A DNA stretch of 43,127 nt from Paracoccus subflavus (lineage in GTDB: Bacteria > Pseudomonadota > Alphaproteobacteria > Rhodobacterales > Rhodobacteraceae): the NCBI RefSeq assembly GCF_004310345.1, contig NZ_SISK01000016.1, positions 1-43,127 of the forward strand, written 5' to 3'. Positions 33,412 through 40,958 of the stretch are shown piece by piece. The position numbers and the translations under genes are program-made. The notes beneath the pieces are model-generated. The model ran no database searches. It had not been told where the DNA came from and saw only the letters and a program-made list of their open reading frames with translations. Position 1 is the first letter of the stretch; each line of letters opens with the position of its first letter.

Positions 33412-35073
33412 TCAGATGCGGATGTCCAGCCGGGCCGAAACGGCGACCGGCGTCCAGGCCAGGGGTACGACCGGCGCGGGGATGGTTGCTGAAATTCCGG
33501 CGCGACCGTCGGGGGCCAGCCCGGCAGGATCGTCCCGCTGATCGGAAGAATCAGATGGCGTGTCGCCCCGGAACTCGAACGAGGCCTGCCCCATTCCGGC
33601 GTCGCCCAGGCATTCCTGCAAAAAGCTGCCGTTGCGGCGCAACTGGTCCAGAACCTCGGGGCGTTCGACCCAGATCGTCACATGCGGCGCCTGATCGGGT
33701 CCCGATACCACCATCCGCAGCCGGCCCAGTTCCTCGGGCGCCAGGGCGATCTCGACCACTTCGCCCCGGGTTATGACCAAAGCCTCGGCGATCTGCCGGG
33801 CAACGGGGAGCGCGCGGGCAGAGCGCGGATCGGCCAGGCCCGTCCCCTCGGCCATGCGGGTTTGCGCCGTCAGCGGATCGGCGGGTGACAGACCGGCATC
33901 AAGGGCCGGAATGTCGGCAAAGAGGCTTTCGGAAAAAGCTGTCCTGTCGGGGAGGGACATATCGAACACGGGGGCATCCGGCCCCGGTCCGGGAATCGGT
34001 CTGACGATCGGACGGCCAGCAAAGGGGGTCGGAGCAGGGGGGGGGCTGGCCAGACCCGGTTCCTCGGCCGCCATCCTGCCCTGCGCCGCCAGCGCATCGG
34101 CGGGCAGCAGGCGGGTATCGCGGGCCTGGACATCGGCGGGAAGCCGTTCCGCAAGGTCTGTCTTTTCAAGGGTTCGGGTTGCGGTTGCAGGGTCATCCGG
34201 CCGCGCGGGTTCAGCGATCTGCCGGGAAATCCGAACGGCCCGACCGGAGAGACCGGCACGCGATTCGACCAGATCGGATCCCTCGGTTTCCGTGCGGGCC
34301 CGCACCACCGGATCGGCGGGCACCAGATCGGCCTCGGTGGCCGGAACGCCGGCTGGCAGTCGTCCGGCAAGGCTTGGCCCCTGCGTCGTGTATGTCCGAG
34401 GTTGCGTCGCCAGCGGATCGGCGGGCACCAGATGAGCGTTGCCGACCGAAGCCCCTTTTTCGAGGGGCCCGGCAGGACCTGCATGGCCAGGACCCGGCCC
34501 TTCGGGCGCGGCGCCTTTCGGAAGACCGGCCGGCTCCGCCCTGTCTGGGGCAATGTCGGAAAGAGCCGGGGCGGTGGGTTGCGGCAGGCCGGGGATCAGC
34601 CCTGCGTCCGCCCCCCGGGTCGCGGCAGGGGGGATGGGCGCGGTTTGCAGGCTGGCCAGCGGGAACAGCAAATCCTGGTCCGCGGTGCGGCTGTCAGGGG
34701 GCTGACCCTCCCCCGCGCCCACGACCGCACCGTCCGGCATCGGCATGGCCTTTTCCATCGGCAGGCCGTCCGGCATGGGCGATACCTCCGCCGGCAGATC
34801 CCTGTCGGCTTTCTGGACGGTGCTTTTGTCATGCCGTTCGGACAGGGCACCGCTTATTCCCGATAGCGCCTCGACCAGACGTTGCAGAGGGTCGGAGGGG
34901 GCATCGGTCCAGGACTGGCTGTCCACTGGAGGCCATGCGGCAAGACCCCCCGCAGGGTCTGCGCCCAGTGAAAAATCCGTACCAGACTCATCGCCCTCGA
35001 TTCGCGGCGTTGTTTCGGCAGGCGCCGTGGCCTGCAAGGCGATCGTGATCGGCAAGACCATGCTCTGCGACAT
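33412..35073 (-). CDS. fliK: Flagellar hook-length control protein FliK
   Basis: A 553-residue exported ruler protein that sets hook length and switches export specificity. The C-terminal domain contains V-E-I-A-L-A-P-E-E-L-G-R-L-R-M-V-V, the FliK/Hook_C signature L-x-P-x-x-L-G-x-V/L, followed by W-V-E-R-P-E-V-L-D-Q-L-R. The middle is Pro/Ala-rich, low in aromatic residues, and contains degenerate repeats of about 50-75 residues built on L-P-A-D-V-x-A-x-D-x-x-L-x-P-A-D-P-L-A-A-Q-x-R, at least four copies between about residues 200 and 420. This is typical of the extended ruler part. The gene is divergent from the rod-binding gene. Confidence 0.88.
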   Translation of the reverse strand: MSQSMVLPITIALQATAPAETTPRIEGDESGTDFSLGADPAGGLAAWPPVDSQSWTDAPSDPLQRLVEALSGISGALSERHDKSTVQKADRDLPAEVSPMPDGLPMEKAMPMPDGAVVGAGEGQPPDSRTADQDLLFPLASLQTAPIPPAATRGADAGLIPGLPQPTAPALSDIAPDRAEPAGLPKGAAPEGPGPGHAGPAGPLEKGASVGNAHLVPADPLATQPRTYTTQGPSLAGRLPAGVPATEADLVPADPVVRARTETEGSDLVESRAGLSGRAVRISRQIAEPARPDDPATATRTLEKTDLAERLPADVQARDTRLLPADALAAQGRMAAEEPGLASPPPAPTPFAGRPIVRPIPGPGPDAPVFDMSLPDRTAFSESLFADIPALDAGLSPADPLTAQTRMAEGTGLADPRSARALPVARQIAEALVITRGEVVEIALAPEELGRLRMVVSGPDQAPHVTIWVERPEVLDQLRRNGSFLQECLGDAGMGQASFEFRGDTPSDSSDQRDDPAGLAPDGRAGISATIPAPVVPLAWTPVAVSARLDIRI

Positions 35074-35178
35074 CCCCGAGATTCCCGGTTGAACCTCACA
35101 TTTGATAACCCGAATTTCTTACTGTTTATTTACCGCGGTCGGTTATCCAGAAAAAAACCGTTCCAAATCGAGGAAACC

Positions 35179-35415
35179 ATGCTGGTCACGCCGATTCCCG
35201 CCTTGCCCGCACCACCAAAGCCCGGTTCCGCAGACCAGTTGGAACAGGCCTTTCTCGAGGAGATGCTGAAATACTGCGGCCCTCGGACGTCCGAGGGCGC
35301 CTTTGGCGGCGGTATCGGCGAGGATCAGTTCAGCAGCTTTCTGTCCCGGGAATATGCCGCAGTGCTGGCGGCGCAGCTTGATCTGGGTCTTGCAACGCGA
35401 ATGGATCTGTCATGA
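35179..35415 (+). CDS. FlgJ-like rod-binding protein (N-terminal domain only)
   Basis: A 78-residue protein matching the rod-binding domain of FlgJ without the peptidoglycan hydrolase domain, as is usual in alphaproteobacteria. The conserved piece is L-E-Q-A-F-L-E-E-M-L-K-Y-C-G-P (about residues 19-33), later F-S-S-F-L-S-R-E-Y-A. It is thought to cap or scaffold the flagellar rod. The ATG at 35179 follows CGAGGAAACC. The upstream gap (35074-35178) is unusually AT-rich and should hold promoters for both directions. The stop overlaps the next gene by ATGA. Confidence 0.8.
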   Translation: MLVTPIPALPAPPKPGSADQLEQAFLEEMLKYCGPRTSEGAFGGGIGEDQFSSFLSREYAAVLAAQLDLGLATRMDLS

Positions 35416-35729
35416 AGCCCGCTCACAAATCCCTGCTGGACGCCGTTCAGGACGCCCTTGTGGCCGGCGACGCCTCTCTGACCCTGGCCCGGATCGAGCT
35501 TCTGGCCAAACGGCTGGAGCGGGACCGGATCACGCCCGAAGCCCGAGCCGAATTCGAAGCGGCGCTGCTGCATCTGCGCCGCCTGGCCGAGGATTCGGCG
35601 CGCGGCACGCAACGCGCCATCGACCAGATAAAGGACATTCTTGCCACCGCCCGGACGCTGCAAACCTATGACAGCACGGGCCGCCGCCGCCAGACCGCCA
35701 CCGCAGCGGACCTGCCCCAGCGGTTTTGA
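35412..35729 (+). CDS. Small helical protein in flagellar operon, possible FlgN-like chaperone
   Basis: A 105-residue, mostly helical, charged protein with heptad-like Leu/Ala spacing (A-R-I-E-L-L-A-K-R-L-E-R-D-R, then L-L-H-L-R-R-L-A-E). No signal peptide or membrane segment is present. It is translationally coupled to the rod-binding gene. The size, the composition and the place in a flagellar cluster fit a FlgN-type export chaperone for hook-filament proteins, but sequence identity to known FlgN is not obvious to me, so this is a tentative call. Confidence 0.55.
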   Translation: MKPAHKSLLDAVQDALVAGDASLTLARIELLAKRLERDRITPEARAEFEAALLHLRRLAEDSARGTQRAIDQIKDILATARTLQTYDSTGRRRQTATAADLPQRF

Positions 35730-35810
35730 ATAAAATCCTTTGTGTTCAAAGTTTGAGCGGCGGAGGCAAATTCACTATCCATCAATCACCGGCTGCTAGG
35801 ACTGCGGTCA

Positions 35811-35882
35811 TGCCGAAAACGGCACAGGGCAAGCGCCCGGGGTCAGAAGGCCAAGACGCCAAACAGCGGATGCAAAGCATCC
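35811..35882 (+). promoter_or_regulatory. Structured 5' leader of the flagellin mRNA
   Basis: Two perfect small hairpins lie upstream of the flagellin start: TGCCG-AAAA-CGGCA (35811-35824) and GGATGC-AAA-GCATCC (35868-35882). The second ends 18 bases before the ATG, next to the AGAGGATAAG ribosome site. In Caulobacter, FlbT acts on the 5' leader of flagellin mRNA to control its stability. With flbT just downstream here, these stems are a plausible target. A clear sigma-28 or sigma-54 promoter is not visible. Confidence 0.5.
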
Positions 35883-35900
35883 ATCATATCAGAGGATAAG

Positions 35901-36746
35901 ATGTCCAGTATTCTGACCAACAACGGCGCCATCGTCGCCCTGCAGACCCTCAAGAACGTGAACTCCAGCCTGAACAAGGCACAGTCGGAAATCTCGACCG
36001 GCAAATCCATCAACAGCGCCAAAGACAACGCGGCGGTCTGGGCGATTTCCAAGGTGATGGAAACCGATCAGTCGGCCTTCAAGGCCATCCAGTCGAACCT
36101 GAACGTGGCCGACGCGGTCGTGGGAACTGCCCGCGCCGGTGCCGAGCAGATCACCAACCTGCTGAAGGAAATGAAGGAACTGGCGATCGGCGCGGCCAAT
36201 GACGCGGCCGATTACGGAAAGATCCAGACCGACATTGCTGCCAAGCAGGAACAGATCGCCTCGATCATCGGCGCTTCGCAGTTGAACGGCATCAATCTGC
36301 TGGCAACCGATGTGAATGGTTCGGGTGGCACCAGCTTCACCGTTCTGGGCTCGCTTGACCGGGTGAACGGCACCGCCGTGACCACCGCCGGCAACATCGT
36401 CGTGGCAGGCGTCGATTTCGAGGTCGATATCGAAGGCGCGACGATCACCACCATCAGCGATCGCGCAACCGCCCAAACCGCCATCGGTGAAATCGAGGCC
36501 CTGATCGATGTCGCCGTCCAAGGTGCGGCCGATCTGGGTTCTTCCGGCAAGCGCATTGCAGACCAGGCGAATTTCGTCGGCAAGCTGGCCGATTCGCTGA
36601 AGGTGGGCATCGGCTCGCTGGTGGACGCGGACATGGAGGAGGCCTCGGCCCGCCTGCAGGCGCTGCAGACCCAGCAGCAGCTTGGCATCCAGGCGCTGTC
36701 GATCGCCAACCAGTCGCCGTCCGCGATCCTGTCGCTGTTCCGCTGA
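35901..36746 (+). CDS. Flagellin (short alphaproteobacterial type)
   Basis: A 281-residue filament subunit. The D0/D1 N-terminal helices are seen in S-S-I-L-T-N-N-G-A-I-V-A-L-Q-T-L and E-I-S-T-G-K-S-I-N-S-A-K-D-N-A-A-V-W-A-I-S. The C-terminal D0 helix ends Q-A-L-S-I-A-N-Q-S-P-S-A-I-L-S-L-F-R, the normal flagellin terminus. The central variable region is short (about residues 140-200), so D2/D3 domains are missing. An AGAGGATAAG site precedes the ATG. No signal peptide, as expected for type III export. It is followed by flaF and flbT, which regulate flagellin secretion and mRNA stability in alphaproteobacteria. Confidence 0.95.
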   Translation: MSSILTNNGAIVALQTLKNVNSSLNKAQSEISTGKSINSAKDNAAVWAISKVMETDQSAFKAIQSNLNVADAVVGTARAGAEQITNLLKEMKELAIGAANDAADYGKIQTDIAAKQEQIASIIGASQLNGINLLATDVNGSGGTSFTVLGSLDRVNGTAVTTAGNIVVAGVDFEVDIEGATITTISDRATAQTAIGEIEALIDVAVQGAADLGSSGKRIADQANFVGKLADSLKVGIGSLVDADMEEASARLQALQTQQQLGIQALSIANQSPSAILSLFR

Positions 36747-36757
36747 TCCCGATCGGT

Positions 36758-36778
36758 AGGGGCGCCCCTGGCGCCCCT
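36758..36778 (+). terminator. Stem-loop after the flagellin gene
   Basis: AGGGGCGCC (36758-36766) and GGCGCCCCT (36770-36778) form a perfect 9-bp stem with a three-base loop, 11 bases after the flagellin stop. The tail is C/T-rich (TCCCCTCTCCC), not a pure T-run. It is probably a partial terminator or mRNA-protecting hairpin that keeps flagellin transcripts above flaF-flbT. Confidence 0.65.
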
Positions 36779-36819
36779 TCCCCTCTCCCGCCGAACCCCC
36801 CAGATCAGGAAGGTCAACC

Positions 36820-37185
36820 TTGAACGCGGTTCCGTCATTTGCCGGGCATGGCTACGGCAGCAACGTCGTCCGCACAGCGCGCGACGCCGAATACGAAGTC
36901 ATTTCACGGGTTACTCATCTGCTGCGCCGGGCAGCAGGCGGCGGCTTCGGCCCCGACCTGATCGCGGCGGTTCACAAGAACAACGAATTGTGGACCATTC
37001 TGGCCGCCGATCTGGCCAGCCCCGGAAACGCGCTGCCCGATGAGGTCAAGGCAGGGCTTCTTTCGCTTGCTGCGTTCTCGTTGCGCCAGGGTCATCAGGC
37101 GCTGGCCGGGTCTGCCCAGGTAGACCCGCTGGTCGACGTCAACATAGCCCTTATGCGCGGCCTGCGCCACGAGGCCGCGGCATGA
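36820..37185 (+). CDS. flaF: Flagellar biosynthesis regulator FlaF
   Basis: A 121-residue cytoplasmic protein of the FlaF family, which promotes flagellin translation/secretion and works opposite FlbT. Family features are R-T-A-R-D-A-E-Y-E-V-I-S-R-V-T-H-L-L (about residues 18-35), the N-N-E-L-W-T-I-L-A-A-D-L segment and A-G-L-L-S-L-A-A-F-S. The start is a TTG at 36820, seven bases after AGGAAGG; no ATG is available before the conserved part. The end overlaps flbT by ATGA. Confidence 0.92.
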   Translation: MNAVPSFAGHGYGSNVVRTARDAEYEVISRVTHLLRRAAGGGFGPDLIAAVHKNNELWTILAADLASPGNALPDEVKAGLLSLAAFSLRQGHQALAGSAQVDPLVDVNIALMRGLRHEAAA

Positions 37186-37586
37186 GCGGCCTGGTCCTGA
37201 AACTGGCCCCGAATGAACGGGTTCTGATCAACGGCGCGGTGATAGAGAACGGCGACCGCCGGTCCAAGATCGCCATCCGTACGCCCAATGCCCGGGTCTT
37301 GCGTCTCAAGGACGCCATTCATCCCGACCGCGCCATTACCCCTGTCGCCCGCGCCTGCTATATCGCGCAACTGATCCTGTCGGGTGATGCCCGACCCGAC
37401 GAGGGCAGAGGGCAGTTGCGGCTGGCCATCGCCCAGCTTGCGCAGGTGTTCGACACGGCCGCGGCGCAAGCGGCGCTAAGGGACGCTGCCGCCAGCGTCG
37501 AGGACGATGCGATCTATCCTGCCTTGCGTCGGCTGCGCGAACTGCTGCCGCTCGAAGAGCAGCTTTTGCAGGCACGCCGCCAGTGA
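37182..37586 (+). CDS. flbT: Flagellin mRNA regulator FlbT
   Basis: A 134-residue post-transcriptional regulator of flagellin synthesis. Family marks are L-K-L-A-P-N-E-R-V-L-I-N-G-A-V-I-E-N-G-D-R-R and the L-R-L-K-D-A-I-H-P segment, with helical repeats in the C-terminal half. In Caulobacter it destabilises flagellin mRNA until the hook is finished. It is coupled to flaF and followed seven bases later by the DUF1217 gene. It probably acts on the leader at 35811-35900. Confidence 0.93.
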   Translation: MSGLVLKLAPNERVLINGAVIENGDRRSKIAIRTPNARVLRLKDAIHPDRAITPVARACYIAQLILSGDARPDEGRGQLRLAIAQLAQVFDTAAAQAALRDAAASVEDDAIYPALRRLRELLPLEEQLLQARRQ

Positions 37587-37593
37587 GGACGCC

Positions 37594-38361
37594 ATGACCC
37601 CGGCCATCAGCATCGGACTGGGCGGCATTGCAGGCTGGCGTGTCCTGCAGCGGACCGAGGCCCGTCAAATAGAAATCACCGCCAAGGATGCGATGATCCA
37701 GCGGGCGACCGGATATTTTCGCGAAAACCTGACGGCCAGCACGACGGCAGAGGATCTGGTTGGCGATTACCGCATGTTGCAGGTCGCCCTGGGGGCTCAT
37801 GGCCTGGATGGCGATCTGGCCAACAAGGCATTTATCCGCAAGGTTCTGGAATCCGATCTTGGCGACAGATCGTCTCTGGTCAACCGGCTGGGGGACAAGC
37901 GCTATCTCAAGCTGGCGCAGCAATTCCAGACGCGCGACAAGGCCGCGACGCGGGAAGACATGACCCAAGCCTATATCCAGCAACAGTTCCAGAAGCGTGT
38001 CGGCCAGAGCGACGAAAGCTATCGCCTTGCCTTGAATGCCCGCAACGAACTTCAGACCTTTGCAACCCGTGCTTCCAGCGATCGGACCATGTGGTTCGAG
38101 GTTCTGGGCAACAAGCCCCTCCGCAGGGTCTTCGAAGGCGCATTCGGATTCAGCCCGTCGATGGGCGGCCTGTCTGTCGATCGGCAGGTGGAGGAGTTCA
38201 CCAAGGCATCCGAACGTGTTCTTGGCAGCAGCAGCTTTGCCAAGCTCGGCACCGCCGAAACCGTAGACAAGCTCATCACCCGCTTCCTGGCCCTGTCCCA
38301 AGCTCAGACCAACACCGGCAGCAACCGCTATAGCGCCGCTCTCAGTCTTCTGACCCGATAA
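37594..38361 (+). CDS. DUF1217 flagellar-cluster protein
   Basis: A 255-residue protein of the DUF1217 family, found in alphaproteobacterial flagellar clusters with an unknown role. The early segment G-G-I-A-G-W-R-V-L-Q-R-T is typical, followed by repeated helical units such as D-L-V-G-D-Y-R-M-L-Q-V-A-L-G-A-H-G and R-Y-L-K-L-A-Q-Q-F. The C-terminus ends N-R-Y-S-A-A-L-S-L-L. No signal peptide is present. It is the last gene of the flagellin operon (flaF-flbT-DUF1217). Confidence 0.85.
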   Translation: MTPAISIGLGGIAGWRVLQRTEARQIEITAKDAMIQRATGYFRENLTASTTAEDLVGDYRMLQVALGAHGLDGDLANKAFIRKVLESDLGDRSSLVNRLGDKRYLKLAQQFQTRDKAATREDMTQAYIQQQFQKRVGQSDESYRLALNARNELQTFATRASSDRTMWFEVLGNKPLRRVFEGAFGFSPSMGGLSVDRQVEEFTKASERVLGSSSFAKLGTAETVDKLITRFLALSQAQTNTGSNRYSAALSLLTR

Positions 38362-38534
38362 GGGTGGCCGACCGCGCCTTTCTGGTGGCGATTCCAGGGG
38401 CGGCGGCCCATTTCGGACAGGATGGCCCCTGGCCATGCCCGATTCATTCCCTCAAAAATATTTTTCCTCGCTGCAAACCATCACGCCAGGCAGGAATGGC
38501 AAAGGCGTCGGCCCGATATTCCCATGCAGGCGGA

Positions 38535-38753
38535 TCACCTCGGCCCGACGTTGTGCAAGACAACGGCAGGACCGTGTGTCCTGATCTTCATATCCTTGGC
38601 CAAAGGGTTCCAAGCAAGGCCAGCGACTGCACGGACACGGCGGACATTGCTGTCGTCGCTGCCCGCTGCAATGGTGCCGCTTGCCGGACGGGATACGAGG
38701 CCGACTGCTTCTGCGACCCTCTCGCAGCGCGCGGAATTGACGCCTGCATTCAT
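38535..38753 (-). pseudogene. LacI-type regulator, N-terminal remnant
   Basis: A degenerate fragment on the minus strand resembling the DNA-binding half of a LacI repressor: V-A-E-A-V-G-L-V-S-R, a damaged recognition helix, R-R-V-R-A-V-A-G-L-A-W-N-P-L-A-K-D-M-K, and A-V-V-L-H-N-V-G where family members start the sugar-binding domain. The rest of the gene is missing and the helix-turn-helix has small deletions. The whole gap 38362-38791 otherwise holds nothing I can identify. Which sugar system it served is unknown. The agl operon lacks its usual LacI regulator, but a link is speculative. Confidence 0.42.
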
Positions 38754-38791
38754 CTGACTAAAGGGGAAAATCCATCTCCTCCATAAAAAAA

Positions 38792-38814
38792 GCGATTATA
38801 TACATTGCAAATAG
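38792..38814 (+). repeat. Left terminal inverted repeat of the IS1595 element
   Basis: It reads GCGATTATATAC, then ATTGCAAATAG. The first 12 bases are identical to the reverse complement of the right end. It lies 44 bases before the transposase start and directly after a run of seven A residues. Confidence 0.85.
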
Positions 38815-38858
38815 AATCGTGATCGACTAGATCGATGGTAAGGAAAAGGAACCTTGCC

Positions 38859-39815
38859 ATGTCGATCCTGAGCCGCCCCTACTTCCACGACGAAGAAGCC
38901 GCATTTGCTCACTTGGAGCAGGTGATGTGGCCGACCGGCACGGAATGCCCGCACTGCGGCGTGGTCGGCACTGGCGTTAAAATCCCTGCCAACATTGAGA
39001 AGCGCGTTCGCAATGGTCTGTGGAAGTGCGGCGACTGCAAGAAGCAGTTCACCGTCCGCGTCGGCAGCGTCTTTGAGGCGTCCAAGGTGCCGCTGCACAA
39101 GTGGCTGCAAGCCGTCTACCTGATGACCAGCAGCAAGAAAGGCGTGAGCGCACATCAAATGCACTGTGCGCTCGAAGTGACCTACAAGACTGCATGGTTC
39201 ATGGCACACCGTATCCGTGAAGCGATGAAGGACGACACCCTGGCAGGCTTCGGCACTGGCGGCGGTGTTGTTGAGGTTGATGAAACCTTCATCGGTAACG
39301 ACCGCAGCGTGAAGCCGAAAGGTGAGAAGAAAGGCCGTGGCTATGCTCATAAGCACAAGGTTCTGTCACTGGTGGATCGTGGCACAGGCCGCGCCAAGAG
39401 CATGGTCGTTGATGACCTGAAAGCCACGACTCTGCTGCCGATCCTGCGCGAGAACATTGCCCGTGAGGCGACCGTTTACACCGACGAAGCAGGCCAGTAT
39501 CGCAGCCTGTCGGACGACTTCGCAGGCCATGATTTCACCCGCCACGGTGCGGGCGAATATGTGCGCGGCGACGTCCACACCAACACGATTGAGGGCTATT
39601 TCAGCATCTTCAAGCTCGGCATGAAGGGCGTCTACCAGCACTGCGGCAAGAAGCACCTGCACCGCTACGTTGCCGAGTTCGAGTTCCGTTATAATCACCG
39701 CTCCGCCAATGGCGTTGAGGATGCGGAACGGTCGGTGCTAGCGCTTCTCGGCGCTCGCGGCAAACGGCTCACATATCAAGGGCCTGATTCGAAAGCCTCG
39801 CGCGCGTATCACTAA
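38859..39815 (+). CDS. IS1595-family transposase
   Basis: A 318-residue DDE-type transposase. The N-terminal zinc ribbon uses C30-x2-C33 and C57-x2-C60. The catalytic core follows with Asp141 in V-V-E-V-D-E-T-F-I-G, Asp209 in V-Y-T-D-E-A and the H-T-N-T-I-E-G-Y-F-S segment (Asn242, Glu245) typical of IS1595. The protein ends with F-E-F-R-Y-N-H-R. The ATG at 38859 follows AAAAGGA eight bases upstream; an ATG at 38835 would add eight residues. The frame is intact, so the element may be active. Confidence 0.92.
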   Translation: MSILSRPYFHDEEAAFAHLEQVMWPTGTECPHCGVVGTGVKIPANIEKRVRNGLWKCGDCKKQFTVRVGSVFEASKVPLHKWLQAVYLMTSSKKGVSAHQMHCALEVTYKTAWFMAHRIREAMKDDTLAGFGTGGGVVEVDETFIGNDRSVKPKGEKKGRGYAHKHKVLSLVDRGTGRAKSMVVDDLKATTLLPILRENIAREATVYTDEAGQYRSLSDDFAGHDFTRHGAGEYVRGDVHTNTIEGYFSIFKLGMKGVYQHCGKKHLHRYVAEFEFRYNHRSANGVEDAERSVLALLGARGKRLTYQGPDSKASRAYH

Positions 39816-39854
39816 GTAGTCTATTGTGTCAAGTGACGCCTTGTGTTATTGTCA

Positions 39855-39950
39855 GATCGACTCCCTCGGTAGGAGCCTCCAACCTAAGGCTGGAGGAGCT
39901 AGCGACAGCTAGTGGCAGCCGTAGCGCTTGCCTACTACCGGGGGACGATC
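39855..39950 (+). ncRNA. Cloverleaf-like structured RNA candidate (DUF3800-associated)
   Basis: Outer helix: GATCG (39855-39859) with CGATC (39946-39950), then, after a two-base bulge, TCCCTCGGTAG (39862-39872) with CTACCGGGGGA (39935-39945). That makes 16 bp with one U-G pair, which favours the + strand. Inside are three hairpins: CCTCCA/TGGAGG (39876-39896), CTAGC-GACA-GCTAG (39899-39912) and GGCAGC/GCTTGCC with one bulge (39914-39932). The segment fills the gap between the convergent stops of the transposase and DUF3800 genes, touching the DUF3800 stop codon. Arm sizes and the lack of tRNA consensus bases exclude a tRNA. Structured RNA motifs near DUF3800 genes are known from comparative genomics, but membership here is untested. 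Confidence 0.65.
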
Positions 39951-40658
39951 TTAGCGAAGTTGCCGATGCCAAATTGTGAACTTGCCAGCCTTGGCTGTGT
40001 CTATCTTAGGGTTTCTTACGCCTGAACGATAAAGAATATAGTCGGATAGTTCGGATCGTGCGGGTGATGCGTCTTGCTTGGTGCGATGCCCATTAAGATG
40101 GAAAGCTATTGCACCAGCAAAGATATCAGACACCCACAGCAGCGGAGTAGTTTTGCTGTTTCGGAATTGGCAGCGCCGATAAGGCCAATCACGGCGATCC
40201 CCCGCCTTGCGCCTGCCGCGATTGAGGATAAGACGCAAATCTTCCGGGGTTTGGTTGGTGTTTCTCTGGTCTAGGTAAACATAGAAGTATGCGCTACCGT
40301 AGAGCCGCGCAAACTTACTAGCTAGCTGGTATATTTCCTTGTTGAACCCCACCTCTGATGAGCCGTCGTTATAAGCGCGGTGGTTTACCTTGCTAGTGTC
40401 AACAACAAGGCTGTGGAACTGAGCGGACACGAAGGACGGGTCATCAAAGAAGCAGTCAACAAGCCGAGTGTAGGCGGCCATTTTGGAGCGTGAGACTTTG
40501 CCCCACTTCATCTCGCCGTGTGCAAGTTCTGGAGACCTGGATTCAATCAGTTTTGCGGCGGCTTCTGGAGCCGCATCTGTCCGTATTACAACGCCGCCCA
40601 GCATAAGATAGCGGCACTGTGTTTGACTACTTTCATCAATATAAACATCAACGAACAT
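39951..40658 (-). CDS. DUF3800 domain protein (transposon cargo)
   Basis: A 235-residue protein of the DUF3800 family, which is predicted to have an RNase H-like nuclease fold. Signature parts are the start F-V-D-V-Y-I-D-E-S (Asp8 and Glu9 as likely metal ligands), L-G-G-V-V-I, F-Y-V-Y-L-D-Q-R, and near the end S-K-T-T-P-L-L-W-V-S-D-I-F-A-G-A-I-A-F with the conserved Asp. It is cytoplasmic. Activity is unproven; the family is frequent in mobile and defence-rich regions. The stop codon touches the cloverleaf segment. The start codon is eight bases from that of a small divergent frame. GC content is low compared with neighbours, which fits transfer. Confidence 0.85.
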   Translation of the reverse strand: MFVDVYIDESSQTQCRYLMLGGVVIRTDAAPEAAAKLIESRSPELAHGEMKWGKVSRSKMAAYTRLVDCFFDDPSFVSAQFHSLVVDTSKVNHRAYNDGSSEVGFNKEIYQLASKFARLYGSAYFYVYLDQRNTNQTPEDLRLILNRGRRKAGDRRDWPYRRCQFRNSKTTPLLWVSDIFAGAIAFHLNGHRTKQDASPARSELSDYILYRSGVRNPKIDTAKAGKFTIWHRQLR

Positions 40659-40666
40659 GGAAGAAC

Positions 40667-40852
40667 ATGAGTAACAAACCGCCGCAGAGTCAATCCGACA
40701 AGTTCAAAGACCTCGCCTGCGAAGTCGAGGCGGACGAGGATGAAGCAGCGTTTGATCGTGCACTAGCAGCTATGCGGACGACCGATAAGCCGTCGAGCGT
40801 CATTGAAACGGGCAGGGGCGGGAAACAGGATGCTAAAGGCCGCGATCATTGA
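40667..40852 (+). CDS. Small acidic protein, 61 residues, divergent from DUF3800
   Basis: Begins M-S-N-K-P-P-Q-S-Q-S-D-K-F-K-D-L-A and continues with the acidic stretch E-V-E-A-D-E-D-E-A-A-F-D-R-A-L, ending in a basic, Gly/Lys-rich tail. I recognise no domain. The charge pattern is like that of small antitoxins or adaptor proteins, and similar small frames seem to accompany DUF3800 genes, but I recall this only loosely. A GGAAG precedes the ATG by three bases. It lies inside the IS1595 ends, head-to-head with the DUF3800 gene. Confidence 0.6.
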   Translation: MSNKPPQSQSDKFKDLACEVEADEDEAAFDRALAAMRTTDKPSSVIETGRGGKQDAKGRDH

Positions 40853-40958
40853 GCCACTTCCCGCAGACTGGCTTGGAACGTTTAGACCGTAGGCAACAAC
40901 AAACACCGGCATACATAAACCTCCATGATTCGTAGGTTCAGCTTACAAGTTGGGTAGC

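Noticed and set aside
38364..38786. Open frame of about 140 codons after the DUF1217 gene
   Set aside because: No ribosome site, no family resemblance, and it overlaps the LacI-like remnant on the other strand.
39855..39950. tRNA gene
   Set aside because: The cloverleaf shape suggests it, but the closing helix is 16 bp, there is no T-loop GTTCRA core, no D-loop GG and no normal anticodon arm.
39855..39950. Simple bidirectional terminator between convergent genes
   Set aside because: No T-run follows on either side and the fold is multibranched. Termination may still be a side effect.
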